Origin: Algoriphagus oliviformis
Lineage (GTDB): Bacteria; Bacteroidota; Bacteroidia; Cytophagales; Cyclobacteriaceae
Direction: 5' to 3'
Assembly: GCF_017254915.1 (NCBI RefSeq)
Contig: NZ_JAFKCT010000003.1
Location: 62,001 to 126,000, forward strand
DNA: 64,000 nt
The notes beneath the pieces are model-generated. The model had not been told where the DNA came from, did no database searches, and saw only the letters and a list, made by a program, of their open reading frames with translations. Of this stretch, positions 51,219 to 60,190 are shown piece by piece. Positions within the stretch are counted from its first letter, which is position 1; every line of letters begins with the position of its first letter. A program made the translations under genes and the position numbers.

Positions 51219-51815
51219 ATGAAAAACACCAAATCCCTCTTGTTGGCCTTTGCGCTGATCTTCGCTTCCACCTTTGCCGCCATGGCCCAGCTGCAGACTC
51301 CTGCTGCCAGCCCTGCGGCTTTTGTCTCCCAAAATGTGGGCTTCACCAAAATCAGCGTGAGCTACTCCTCTCCGGGCGTGAAGGGGCGCAAAATCTTCGG
51401 CGAGCTCCACAAGTACGGCGAAACCTGGAGAGCGGGCGCCAACGCCCAGACCATCATCGAGTTTAGCACCGGAGTGAGCGTCGGCGGCAAAAACCTGCCC
51501 GCAGGCAAGTACTCCATCTTCATCACCCCCGCAGCCTCCGGCGACTGGACCATCCACCTCAACAAGAAGGCGGAAAGCGTCTATGCCTACACCAAAGACG
51601 GCAAGATCGACGAAGCGGCAGTCGCCGCTGACGATGCAGTAGCGGTGAAAGCCAGTCCCAAGATGGGCGAAAACACCGAGCGCTTGAGCTATACCATCTC
51701 CGCTGGCGACAACAAAGTAGCGACGGTAACCATGGCTTGGGAAAAAGTCGCCGTCTCCTTCCAAGTGGACACGCAGGTGGACCAAAAACTGGAACAGTTC
51801 AAAGGACAGTTCTAG
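51219..51815 (+). CDS. exported DUF2911 protein
   Basis: A 198-residue protein with a signal peptide ending AMA (residue 22). FTKISVSYSSPGVKGRKIFGELHKYGETWRAGAN is the DUF2911 signature, followed by LPAGKYSIFITP and DWTIHLN. The domain is common in Bacteroidota and of unknown function, and is usually periplasmic. A heptad array and a strong terminator follow. Confidence 0.9.
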   Translation: MKNTKSLLLAFALIFASTFAAMAQLQTPAASPAAFVSQNVGFTKISVSYSSPGVKGRKIFGELHKYGETWRAGANAQTIIEFSTGVSVGGKNLPAGKYSIFITPAASGDWTIHLNKKAESVYAYTKDGKIDEAAVAADDAVAVKASPKMGENTERLSYTISAGDNKVATVTMAWEKVAVSFQVDTQVDQKLEQFKGQF

Positions 51816-51820
51816 GAGGA

Positions 51821-51862
51821 TGTCGGGTGTCCGATGACCAGAGACGGGTATCCGATCTCTGC
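51821..51862. repeat. heptad array, TGTCCGA-type
   Basis: Six in-register units (TGTCGGG, TGTCCGA, TGACCAG, AGACGGG, TATCCGA, TCTCTGC) start 5 bp after the stop codon of the DUF2911 gene, before its terminator. Confidence 0.65.
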
Positions 51863-51888
51863 TGGACGATTCCCTCGCAAACCATTCC

Positions 51889-51925
51889 AACTCCCGTCTA
51901 GCTCAGCTGGCGGGAGTTTTTTTTT
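51889..51925 (+). terminator. intrinsic terminator of the DUF2911 gene
   Basis: AACTCCCG (51889-51896) pairs with CGGGAGTT (51911-51918), followed by a long T run. Confidence 0.85.
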
Positions 51926-52024
51926 CTAATCCCAAATATTCAACCCATAGATGCAGTTGATTTCCGATAGAATAAAGAATAAATTCAAAGAGAAATTATT
52001 TTTTCAACCGAAACTACTCTTCAT

Positions 52025-52498
52025 ATGGACTACAACCAAAAGCTAGAGCAGCTTCTCGACTTCAGCCTCGAGGACTATCCAAGTTCTGCCTATTCTTTGA
52101 TCGAAGAGCGATCGGTAAAGCGCTCTAGCTTTCCGGAATATTACTCCTACCGCTATCCCGAAAAACCGCTTTATGGGCTTTTTGAAAAGATAGAAGTAGT
52201 GACCGAAAACTATGTAACAAACCGTCGTATTTCCCTCATAGTCGAGAAGTTCGATCTTTCCCAACTTCCAAAACTCTCCGCTCTCGTAGCCGACTTGGTC
52301 GAAATCTACGGTGCGGACGAGCATCGGCGTCTATGGCTGGACGAGGACGAGGAAGAAGACATCCGGCTGGATCAGTGGGAGGTCAGGTACTGGGAGTTTC
52401 CGCACAATCAGGAGTTTAGGGATGTCTTTGTCTATCTAAAAGAACAACGGCTGAAGCTGACCATTTATGAAAGGGGGAATCTATTGGAGGTTGACTAG
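52025..52498 (+). CDS. acidic hypothetical protein
   Basis: A 157-residue cytoplasmic protein with no recognised domain. It has an acidic stretch DEDEEEDIRLD (about residue 101) and a C-terminal DVFVYLKEQRLKLTIYERGNLLEV. Strand-helix alternation suggests a compact alpha/beta fold. It stands alone, after a terminator and before the NagX-like gene. No function can be given. Confidence 0.5.
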   Translation: MDYNQKLEQLLDFSLEDYPSSAYSLIEERSVKRSSFPEYYSYRYPEKPLYGLFEKIEVVTENYVTNRRISLIVEKFDLSQLPKLSALVADLVEIYGADEHRRLWLDEDEEEDIRLDQWEVRYWEFPHNQEFRDVFVYLKEQRLKLTIYERGNLLEVD

Positions 52499-52799
52499 AT
52501 CTCCGATTGACAGCCCAGACCTGGCCGATCACTCCTAGCGAAGGAAACCTGCAGCCGGAGACCAACTACAGCCGGCCAACCTCCTCCAAGGAGCTCCTTT
52601 TCTACTGACCGATGTATCAAACCAATCAGTTTTCAGCTTGCAAACGCCAGCTCCCCAAGGGTTGGCTTTTCTCTTATCTCCCGAATCCACCGCAAAACAG
52701 GTGGGAAGTCCAGGCGAAAGCCGGTGCTCCGTCGATCAAAATTCCCAGTCGATAGTCCTGGACTTTCCCTATCTTCATCCTTACCCAAAAAACCACACC
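52499..52799. other. intergenic region upstream of the NagX-like gene
   Basis: No gene is supported; a frame that reads through here belongs to the upstream extension of the next gene. A small GGAG/CTCC hairpin with a short T tract is present at about 52577-52600, a weak terminator for the acidic hypothetical gene. TATCTTCA near 52771 is reminiscent of a -7 element. Confidence 0.4.
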
Positions 52800-53900
52800 A
52801 TGACCGCCAACCCACTGCCAACCCAAAGACTGGTGTCCCTGGATCTATTCCGCGGACTCACCATGTTTTTGCTGGTCGCCGAGGCCGCCCATGTTTACGA
52901 CGCCCTGCTGGAGCTCCATCCCGAGGGCAGCAGCCTACACCCTTTTTTCCTCCAGTTTACCCACCACGAGTGGAACGGACTGCGGTTTTGGGACTTGATC
53001 CAGCCCTTCTTCATGTTTATCGTGGGCGTGGCCATGCCTTTTTCGCTCAACAAACGCCTGGCGCTGTCCGAAAACCGTAGTGCCGTCACCCGCCATATCC
53101 TGAAGCGTTGCCTGCTGCTCTTTCTCTTCGGCACCGGGCTGCATTGCATCTACGCTGGAAAATTGGTTTTTGAACTTTGGAACGTACTCACCCAGCTCTC
53201 CTTCACGGTGTTGGTCACCTACCTTCTCATCGACAAGGGCTGGAAAGTCCAACTGGGTACTTCCCTGGCATTGCTCGCGTTGACCGAGATCCTTTATCGA
53301 GTGTACAATCCCGAGGCGCCCTTCGTCCATGGCAGCAACTTTGGCAACTACACCGACCAGCTTCTGATGGGCAAGATCAACAACGGGGGCTGGGTGGCGA
53401 TCAACTGCATCCCGACGGCCGCGCACACGATTTGGGGAGCGATCTGCGGCAACCTGCTGCTTTCCGCCAAACCCGCTGTGGAAAAGATCAAGATTTTTGT
53501 CATCGCCGGAGTCATTGGACTGGCGATTGGCTACGGACTGGACTGGACAGGAATCACGCCCATCATCAAGCGGATCAGCACCACGGCTTTTGCCTTCGCC
53601 TCCGGGGGATGGGCGCTCCTAGCCTTGGCATTCAGCTATTGGCTGGTGGATGTGAAAAACCGACGCACGGGCATCTTCCCTTTCCTGGTCGTGGGGATGA
53701 ACTCGATCTTTATCTACCTCTTTGCCGAGATCCTCGGCCGCTGGCTCAACCGAACCTTGGGGATCTTCACCAGTGGCTTCCTCGCTTGGACAGGCCTGGG
53801 AGAGCATGGACTGGCGCTGGTCTCCGCCCTGGCTACCTTGGCGGCCATGTGGGGGCTGTGCTATTTTCTCTATCGGAAGGGGATTTTCTTTAGGATTTAG
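52800..53900 (+). CDS. NagX-like (DUF5009) membrane acyltransferase-type protein
   Basis: A 366-residue membrane protein with about ten helices. It starts RLVSLDLFRGLTMFLLVAEAAHV, the signature of the DUF5009/NagX family related to heparan-alpha-glucosaminide N-acetyltransferase, and continues with HHEWNGLRFWDLIQPFFMFIVGVAMPFS. Relatives work in N-acetylglucosamine use. The start at 52800 is chosen over 52638; the first 54 residues of the longer frame are not family-like. No nag genes are near, so the role is not fixed. Confidence 0.85.
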   Translation: MTANPLPTQRLVSLDLFRGLTMFLLVAEAAHVYDALLELHPEGSSLHPFFLQFTHHEWNGLRFWDLIQPFFMFIVGVAMPFSLNKRLALSENRSAVTRHILKRCLLLFLFGTGLHCIYAGKLVFELWNVLTQLSFTVLVTYLLIDKGWKVQLGTSLALLALTEILYRVYNPEAPFVHGSNFGNYTDQLLMGKINNGGWVAINCIPTAAHTIWGAICGNLLLSAKPAVEKIKIFVIAGVIGLAIGYGLDWTGITPIIKRISTTAFAFASGGWALLALAFSYWLVDVKNRRTGIFPFLVVGMNSIFIYLFAEILGRWLNRTLGIFTSGFLAWTGLGEHGLALVSALATLAAMWGLCYFLYRKGIFFRI

Positions 53901-54058
53901 ATAAGAAACGAAAAAGCAAAATTCACCAACAGACTATCAGCTGTTTACAACACTTTGAAACAAGAAGATTTTTCATAAATTATAGTTAAAATTAAAGCTA
54001 GTTTATCACAACTATCAGAATGCGCTAGATCTATTGTCAATCAAAATTGCCCTACCCG

Positions 54059-55468
54059 ATGAAACAGAATGCATTCCCCTGGTTGAAACGACTGACATTT
54101 TTTCTATTTCTGGTATCTCAAACCGTCATTAGCCAGACTATTTTGGAAGGGCAATTACCCTCGTTCCCGAATACCCGTTTTTCAATCATAGTTGGAATTT
54201 CACCGCTAAACGACTATGTGGGAACAATAGTCGGCGAGGGAAAAACTGATGAAAACGGCCGATTCAATACTGAAGTTAATCTGGATTCCGAGCAGTTGGT
54301 AATTCTTACCTTCGGAAACACACTTCTAAACCTATGGATGAAACCAAACACATCTCTAACTGTCAACCAAAGTCAAGACCGCGCCTACACTTTCTCGGGT
54401 CCATCCGCTCATGAAAACAATGTCCTATCATCCTCTGGAATAATGCAGCCACTCACGGTTCCAACCTATGTAGACCTTGATAGTTTTAAACCAAAGGAAC
54501 AGACCAATTATCTAGACAGCCTAGAGAAAAAACGACTTCTCATACTCGAAGCGAACCAAGGGGTTGTATCCAGCAAGTTTTTCTCGTTTCTGAATACTGA
54601 AGCAACAAGTTTTAGCTATTCTAACAAAAGCCAATACATCGGCCTTTTAAAAGCCGCAGGCAAACTAATTGACCAAGATATCCCAAAGGACTACTTTTCC
54701 TTTTGGGATGAATTTGAAGTACAAGAGGACAGCACATCATCTCATTCCTATCAAGTTGCGCTAAGAAAATTCATCGAATTCAAGACCTTGGAAAGAACGG
54801 GAACTCTGGAATTCACCACCGAACAGGACTGGGTTGAAATGTTCTATACAGCCGATAGCTTACTCACTGAGCACCCCTATAGTTTACAAAAACAAAAAGC
54901 GATGTATTTGCTATTTCTGGTCAAGTTCTTCGATTTCCCAGAAGTTACTTCTAGAGAACTAAAAAACTACAGTAAGCAATTTGCTGCTGACCCCTCAAGT
55001 TTGCTCCTAAGCGAAATGTGGGAGAAAAAAGTGAATTCGGGTTCAATTACACCCTCTTTTCGACTAAAAGACAACAACGGTAACTGGGTCGAATCTAAAG
55101 ACTTTATCGGAAAAGTGGTATACATCGACTTTTGGGGAGCCTGGTGCAAAGCTTGCATTTTAAACATGCCGTATGCCGAACAACTCAAAGAAAAATTGAA
55201 AGAAAAAGAAGTCGTGTTTCTGTATATTGACTTTTTTGACTCAGAAGAGAAATGGCTTTATGCGATAGAGAAATACAACATTACCGGAATTCATTTGAAA
55301 ACAGAAAACCACGACGAGCAATATTTCAACGATATTTTTAATGTTAACGAAGGATTCCCCAGATACGCACTCATCGATAAAAAAGGAAGGCTGAGAACCG
55401 TTTCCGCTCCGCCGCCAAACTCACCAACCGCTTTTGAGTTAATTGAAAAATACCTAAATGATTTGTAA
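54059..55468 (+). CDS. exported TlpA-like thioredoxin-domain protein in an AT-rich island
   Basis: A 469-residue protein with a signal peptide (FFLFLVSQTVIS). The middle part is a DUF4369-like or unassigned beta-rich region. The C-terminal 150 residues are a thioredoxin fold with the active site WCKAC in DFWGAWCKACILNMPYAEQL. The dicysteine should be reduced in the periplasm, typical of Bacteroidota TlpA proteins that reduce disulfides or mature cytochromes. The gene is markedly more AT-rich than its neighbours, as are the flanks, suggesting recent acquisition. Start 54059 chosen over 54047. Confidence 0.8.
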   Translation: MKQNAFPWLKRLTFFLFLVSQTVISQTILEGQLPSFPNTRFSIIVGISPLNDYVGTIVGEGKTDENGRFNTEVNLDSEQLVILTFGNTLLNLWMKPNTSLTVNQSQDRAYTFSGPSAHENNVLSSSGIMQPLTVPTYVDLDSFKPKEQTNYLDSLEKKRLLILEANQGVVSSKFFSFLNTEATSFSYSNKSQYIGLLKAAGKLIDQDIPKDYFSFWDEFEVQEDSTSSHSYQVALRKFIEFKTLERTGTLEFTTEQDWVEMFYTADSLLTEHPYSLQKQKAMYLLFLVKFFDFPEVTSRELKNYSKQFAADPSSLLLSEMWEKKVNSGSITPSFRLKDNNGNWVESKDFIGKVVYIDFWGAWCKACILNMPYAEQLKEKLKEKEVVFLYIDFFDSEEKWLYAIEKYNITGIHLKTENHDEQYFNDIFNVNEGFPRYALIDKKGRLRTVSAPPPNSPTAFELIEKYLNDL

Positions 55469-55727
55469 TAACAATTACATAGAAAATCTCGTCAGTTACT
55501 TTTTAAAATCTCTTTTGGAAGTTCGAATTACTAACTTTTTATTACACCGGGCATAAACCTTTTCCGTCCTAATTTCTAATGTTCATGCCTAATATCTTTT
55601 ATTAAATCTCTTTGAACATGAGATATATTCCTCCCTCACGGCATGGCAGAGATAAATCCCACCCCAGGTGCTGACTGTACCAGAGGATAGAGCAAGAAAT
55701 TCCCTACACATATACTTCATTCAACCC
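55469..55727. other. AT-rich intergenic region
   Basis: No gene is seen between the convergent TlpA-like gene and the sulfatase. It includes AT-rich stretches and no clear terminator. Confidence 0.4.
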
Positions 55728-57119
55728 CTACTTCCCAAACCTATCCGGGTGGAGCTCGGAGTATTTTTTGTCTTCGGATAGGCCCATAAAGATGGGATCC
55801 ATCAGGGTCTTTTTCCACTCTTCCACCCGCTGGCTCAGCTGCGCAGCGCGCTTGGCCTCGTCTGCTGCCAAGTTTCTGGATTCGGAAATATCATTCTGGA
55901 TGTCGAAAAGAAGCGTTTCCTTGGCCGTGGTGATCTGCTTGCTCTCTGGCGTGCGTACGGCAAACTTGCCCGCCTGATAGTTTCTCCAAAACAGCTGCTC
56001 ATGCGGCAAGCCTTGGTTTTCCCCAGTCAGGTAGGGAACGAGGTTGACCCCGTCCAGTTCGTTTTTGGGACTAGCCTGGGAGGTAGCGGCGGCCGTGGCA
56101 AAGATATCCAAGGAGATCACTGGAGCGTCATATCGGATACCGGCAGGAATCACGCCCTTCCACTGAACGGCAAAAGGCACGCGGATACCTCCCTCGAAGA
56201 AGTCCCCCTTGAATCCCCGCAGCGGGGAATTGTCCGAGGCATTGTGGGGCGAAGGGCCGCCATTGTCGGAAAGGAAAAACACCAACGTATTGTCAGTGAT
56301 GCCCAGCTCGTCCAGCTTGTCCAGCAGGGCGTCCACCCCGTCGTCCACGGCGCTCACCATCGCCGCATAAGTTCGTCGCTTGGGATCTTCGATGTGGGCG
56401 AAGCGGCTTAGGTATTTCTCGGTCGCCTGCAAGGGAGTATGTGGCGCATTGTAGGCCAAATAGATGAAAAAGGGCTCCTCATGGTGCCTTTCGACGAAGT
56501 CTACCGCTTCGCGGGACAGCGCATCCGTCAGGTACTCCGTCTCGTCTACCCGCTCGGTGTTGCGCAGCAGGCGGGTACGATAGCCGTCCATCTGGGATTT
56601 GGCCTGGGTAATGTCCGCGACGGTATAGTCCTCGGGGAAATAATTGTGCCCGCCGGAGAGAAAGCCATAAAACTCGTCGAAACCGCGCTTGTTGGGATAG
56701 AGGTCGGGATGCGCTCCCATGTGCCACTTGCCAAAAGCAGCCGTGGCGTAGCCCGCCTTTTTCAGCAGATCTGCCATGGTCTCTTCGCTGAGGGGCAGGC
56801 CCATCTGCGGATCATTCGGAGCAAAAAGCGGGTTTTTCGAAAAACCAAACCTGTCCTGATACCTGCCCGTAAGCAGGCCCGCGCGGCTTGGGCCGCAGAC
56901 CGCATAGGACACGTAGCCGGAGGTGAAGACCACGCCGCTGTCGGCGATCCGGTCTATCCCCGGCGTAGGGATGTCCGTGCTGCCGTTGAAGCCCACATCC
57001 TTGTAGCCTTGGTCGTCGGTGAGGATGATGATGACGTTGGGTCGGTCCTGGGCGGGACGCTGCTGCGCAAAACTCCCGGCTGCAAGCAGCACACCGAGGA
57101 GCAGGGGGAAAATTCTCAT
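55728..57119 (-). CDS. exported sulfatase (family S1)
   Basis: A 463-residue protein with a signal peptide (MRIFPLLLGVLLAAGSFA). NVIIILTDDQGYKDVG gives metal ligands D35 and D36, and CGPSR at 75-79 is the sulfatase signature with C75 as the formylglycine precursor. FGKWHMGAH and FLSDNGGPSPHN complete the site. The start at 57119 gives the signal peptide first; a longer frame to 57251 adds an unrelated extension. The second S1 sulfatase in the window, distinct from the lipoprotein at 31910. Confidence 0.92.
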   Translation of the reverse strand: MRIFPLLLGVLLAAGSFAQQRPAQDRPNVIIILTDDQGYKDVGFNGSTDIPTPGIDRIADSGVVFTSGYVSYAVCGPSRAGLLTGRYQDRFGFSKNPLFAPNDPQMGLPLSEETMADLLKKAGYATAAFGKWHMGAHPDLYPNKRGFDEFYGFLSGGHNYFPEDYTVADITQAKSQMDGYRTRLLRNTERVDETEYLTDALSREAVDFVERHHEEPFFIYLAYNAPHTPLQATEKYLSRFAHIEDPKRRTYAAMVSAVDDGVDALLDKLDELGITDNTLVFFLSDNGGPSPHNASDNSPLRGFKGDFFEGGIRVPFAVQWKGVIPAGIRYDAPVISLDIFATAAATSQASPKNELDGVNLVPYLTGENQGLPHEQLFWRNYQAGKFAVRTPESKQITTAKETLLFDIQNDISESRNLAADEAKRAAQLSQRVEEWKKTLMDPIFMGLSEDKKYSELHPDRFGK

Positions 57120-57313
57120 AGCAATGGGTAAGTTTAAAAGCTTCAAAAAAGCAGGTTCCGCGAATTTAGACATTTGCCCTAAAAAACTTCCCGCTACATA
57201 CATTTCACGGAATTTATTTGACAATCGGCAGAAACAGCCTCTAAAACCCAAGCATCCGCAGCTAGCCTCTCACCAGAGTATCTGATCAGAACGTCTCAAC
57301 ACAGCTATTCGAC

Positions 57314-57350
57314 AAAAAAAAAGTGCAGCTCCATTCGGAACTACACTTTT
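57314..57350 (-). terminator. intrinsic terminator of the PPOX-family gene
   Basis: On the minus strand AAAAGTG (from 57350) pairs with CACTTTT (to 57319), with further pairing inside, and a run of nine T ends it. It lies just downstream of the gene ending at 57373. Confidence 0.8.
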
Positions 57351-57372
57351 ACTCCCGGAAATCCGTCACCCG

Positions 57373-57909
57373 TCAAACGATCAGATTTCCCTCGATGGAA
57401 TCATCCATCGTCGTACCCGTCACGGCACTGATCAAGACCTTGATTCCTGCGACGGCATTGCCGTGCTTGTTGTCCCAATAGTAGCCAGTATCCGGGATAA
57501 ATTCGATTACAGAGATCCGAGGATCGTCCACCCCTTCGGTAAACCAAGCCTTGACGGTCGGATCCCAAAGCTCCTTGATTTTCTCGCGGTCGTCGCTGAC
57601 GATCGCATGCCCATTAAGTTCGAGAAAGTCCGAATAGGAGCTTCCCTGAAAATACAGCGTCACGGTCTTGTCCTGCGCCAGCTCCATGTTTTTGACGCTG
57701 TCTTTGGCACTGAGAAACCACACGTGCCCCAGCTCATCGGTCTTCTGTACCGCCATGGGCCTAGACTGATGTGACGCGTTGAAATTGGCCTGCGTGACAA
57801 AGAAGCAGGAGCCTGCCTTGTCTATCAAGGCGCGGATTTTGTCCACGGCTTCCTTTCCCTGCAAATCCTTTTTGTGGATCTCAGGAGACTGCTGATCGAT
57901 TGAATTCAT
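57373..57909 (-). CDS. pyridoxamine 5'-phosphate oxidase-family (general stress) protein
   Basis: A 178-residue protein with a split-barrel flavin-binding fold: GSCFFVTQANFNASHQSRPM, then HVWFLSAKDSVKNMELAQDKTVTLYFQGS. It resembles the general stress protein 26-like branch, which binds FMN/FAD. Substrate unknown; redox or anti-stress roles are usual. A small lipoprotein gene lies upstream on the same strand (65 bp). Its own terminator follows. Confidence 0.85.
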   Translation of the reverse strand: MNSIDQQSPEIHKKDLQGKEAVDKIRALIDKAGSCFFVTQANFNASHQSRPMAVQKTDELGHVWFLSAKDSVKNMELAQDKTVTLYFQGSSYSDFLELNGHAIVSDDREKIKELWDPTVKAWFTEGVDDPRISVIEFIPDTGYYWDNKHGNAVAGIKVLISAVTGTTMDDSIEGNLIV

Positions 57910-57973
57910 GGTTAAGTTGGTTTAGTTTAGTATAGCTTTCAAAAAAGGATCACGCTCGATTCACCTTCAACAC

Positions 57974-58330
57974 CTAGTTCAGATCCGGGCTTTTGATTTT
58001 GCCCAGGTTGTCATAGGTGATGGTATCCTTGCCGTTGATAGGCTGTACAAAGACGATTTCGTAATAGTCCGTGCCCTCCTCGTTGTATTTCCGGAGGCTT
58101 TTGATGTTTTCCAGCGAAGTCGCCTCGTCCTTTTGCAGGATGATTTTCAGGGGATCCGGCAGCAGCAGGGTATCCACCAGCGCATGCTGGCCAAGCGGTT
58201 CTATTGGCGCGGCCGGTTCCATCGCTACCTCTTCCTGCATAGCTTCGGTGTAGGAATTTTTTTCTTTCTCTCCGCAAGCGACGAAGAGCATCCCGACCAG
58301 TGCGGGATATATGATCAATTGCGTTTTCAT
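57974..58330 (-). CDS. small lipoprotein of unknown function
   Basis: A 118-residue lipoprotein with lipobox LFVAC (C19). After a Pro/Ala-rich linker (MEPAAPIEPLGQHA) comes a small domain (DTLLLPDPLKIILQKDEATSLENIKSLRKYNEEGTDYYEIVF). I recognise no family. It lies upstream of the PPOX gene on the same strand and may be co-transcribed with it. Confidence 0.7.
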   Translation of the reverse strand: MKTQLIIYPALVGMLFVACGEKEKNSYTEAMQEEVAMEPAAPIEPLGQHALVDTLLLPDPLKIILQKDEATSLENIKSLRKYNEEGTDYYEIVFVQPINGKDTITYDNLGKIKSPDLN

Positions 58331-58721
58331 GGTTTTCTTGGTTATATCCAGCCCAGTTCAATGGCGGGCTGTCTAACTCTTTATTTCAAAAGCTTTTCCA
58401 AAAAGCTTTTTGATGCTATTCGCCGTAAGCCTTCTCTCCAGAAAAACAAAACCATATTTCACAAAACCCTCAAAACCCATCAGATTCAAAAGGTTTTGTC
58501 AAAAATAGAGACCATTTCAAACGATGATTTCGAATCAGCTTATTGAAAAACAGAATCGAAATCGGTCCGCTTTCCGGTTTGCTAACCTCCAGTAAATCCT
58601 CCCCCTTCCCCATCTTGTGGAATCGTTGACTCAGAAGCCGTATGCCAAGAGACCTGGTTTAGCATGCTAAAACGAGGCGGGAGAAAGTAAAACGAAGGCG
58701 AAAGAAGGAGGACGACCAGGC

Positions 58722-58761
58722 AAAAAAAAAAAATCGGCTTGCCGACTAAAGCAGCAAACCG
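58722..58761 (-). terminator. terminator of the DAG kinase/AI-2E operon
   Basis: On the minus strand CGGTTTGC pairs with GCAAGCCG (one G-U pair), loop of 11, then A and twelve T (complement of 58722-58733). It lies about 180 bp downstream of the AI-2E gene end. Confidence 0.75.
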
Positions 58762-58849
58762 AGAAAAGCACAACGCTTTTAAATCAACAACTCTCCTCAA
58801 TCATACAAGTAGACAAATAGATTCATCTTAGACTTGCATTTCCTCTAGC

Positions 58850-58884
58850 CGTGGACTGTCGTCTGTGGACCGTGGACGAGAATC
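58850..58884. repeat. heptad array, CGTGGAC-type
   Basis: Five in-register units (CGTGGAC, TGTCGTC, TGTGGAC, CGTGGAC, GAGAATC). It lies between the AI-2E gene end (58939) and its terminator, so it is transcribed. Confidence 0.65.
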
Positions 58885-58938
58885 CGCAACAGACCTCTTT
58901 TTGGAATGTGAAACTTTCAACATTGAGGATACTCCCAT

Positions 58939-60189
58939 TCAATTTTTCCCCAGCTTTCCCCGGAGCTTTTCGCCCCAGCGGCTCAAGAAACCCTCTTGAT
59001 CCTCGTCTCCCACGTCCTCCTCGCCCAGCATATAGCCGAGCGGCTCCAGCTTGTCCACCGAGTCAAAGACGATCTTGCAGATCCCGGCAAGGGGAATGCT
59101 GAGGATCATCCCCGCCACGCCCCAGACCGCACTCCCCAAGACCACCACGATAATGGTGGAAAGGGGATTCAGGTTCACCTTGTCCCCCACCACAAAGGGC
59201 TCCAGGATGTAGCTTTCGATAAACTGGGCAGCGCCGTAGGTCACCGAAACGACGATCAAGGACCAGGTCTCCGCGCCACCCACCAGCGCCATGACGATGG
59301 CCAAAACATAGCCGATGATCACACCCAGGTAGGGGATCAGGGACAAAATGGCCGCAATAACGCTGATCAAGATGGCATTTTCCACCCCGGCGATCAGCAT
59401 GCCCGCGGTGTAGATCACCGCGAGAAAAAAGATGAGCAAAAAGCGCCCGCCGAGGAAATTGAGCGCCAGCTGCACGGACTCTTCCAGTACTTCCTTGACA
59501 CGCTTTCGCTTTTCTCCCGAGAAAAACCGAAGGATGGACAGCTTGACTTTATTGCGGTAGTTGAGGAGGAAAAAGAGATACACAAAGGTCAAAAAGGAAT
59601 TGCCGAGGAACCCAAAGAGGTTTACCGCGACTTGCCCGAGCTGCTTCTTCACGCCGTCGGAGATGGCTTGGCTTCCGGTTTTGGGGGATTGGGACTGCCC
59701 ATTTTCAAACTTGCCTTCGGCTTGCAGTTCGGATAAGGCTTCTTCATCGCTGGTTTCGTTTTCCTGCTCGGCCTGGGCTTGGTCTTCTTCAGAAGCATTG
59801 CCACTTGGACTGTCGAGCCATTGGGGCATCTGCTCCCGCACGTTGAGCCCCGTTTTCCCCTCTATCATCTCCACGGCCTCGTTGAGCCGTGGGCTGAGCT
59901 TCTCCTCTATCTCCGGCCAACGCTCCGAGACGCTCCCCACTTGGATGGCGATCACGGCAAAAAAGGCCACGTAAACCAGAATACACAAAACGACGCTGGC
60001 AAACGACGCGAGGCCGCGGGAAACTCCCTTTTTCTCAAACTTCCGCGCCAAGGGGATGCAGACCAAGGTCAGCATCACCCCAAAAACCAGCGGAACCAAA
60101 AACACCTCGGCCAGGACCATTCCATTCACAAGGAAAAATACGCCTAGCACCAGCAGCGCAAAGCGGAGCACTATACTGTTGGATTTCAT
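58939..60189 (-). CDS. AI-2E-family transporter-type membrane protein
   Basis: A 416-residue membrane protein of the AI-2E/PerM family: MVLAEVFLVPLVFGVMLTLVCIPLA at the start, and later AILSLIPYLGVIIGYVLAIVMALV and FVVGDKVNLNPLSTIIVVVLGSAVWGVAGMILSIPLAGICK. Family members export or import small molecules (AI-2, antiporter-like); substrate not shown. A long acidic insertion of about 45 residues (EEDQAQAEQENETSDEEALSE and on) lies in the central loop, unusual in length. It starts 1 bp after the DAG kinase stop, so the two form an operon. Confidence 0.88.
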   Translation of the reverse strand: MKSNSIVLRFALLVLGVFFLVNGMVLAEVFLVPLVFGVMLTLVCIPLARKFEKKGVSRGLASFASVVLCILVYVAFFAVIAIQVGSVSERWPEIEEKLSPRLNEAVEMIEGKTGLNVREQMPQWLDSPSGNASEEDQAQAEQENETSDEEALSELQAEGKFENGQSQSPKTGSQAISDGVKKQLGQVAVNLFGFLGNSFLTFVYLFFLLNYRNKVKLSILRFFSGEKRKRVKEVLEESVQLALNFLGGRFLLIFFLAVIYTAGMLIAGVENAILISVIAAILSLIPYLGVIIGYVLAIVMALVGGAETWSLIVVSVTYGAAQFIESYILEPFVVGDKVNLNPLSTIIVVVLGSAVWGVAGMILSIPLAGICKIVFDSVDKLEPLGYMLGEEDVGDEDQEGFLSRWGEKLRGKLGKN

Positions 60190-60190
60190 G

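Larger units (their letters stand above)
58331..58938. other. intergenic region downstream of the AI-2E transporter operon
   Basis: No gene is supported in 608 bp. It contains the minus-strand terminator with a 12-A/T tract (58722-58761) and a heptad array (58850-58884). A 72-residue frame at 58582-58800 has no protein character. Confidence 0.5.

Noticed and set aside
58582..58800. 72-residue minus-strand open frame with a hydrophobic stretch
   Set aside because: It overlaps the AI-2E operon terminator and has no recognisable family or conserved context.
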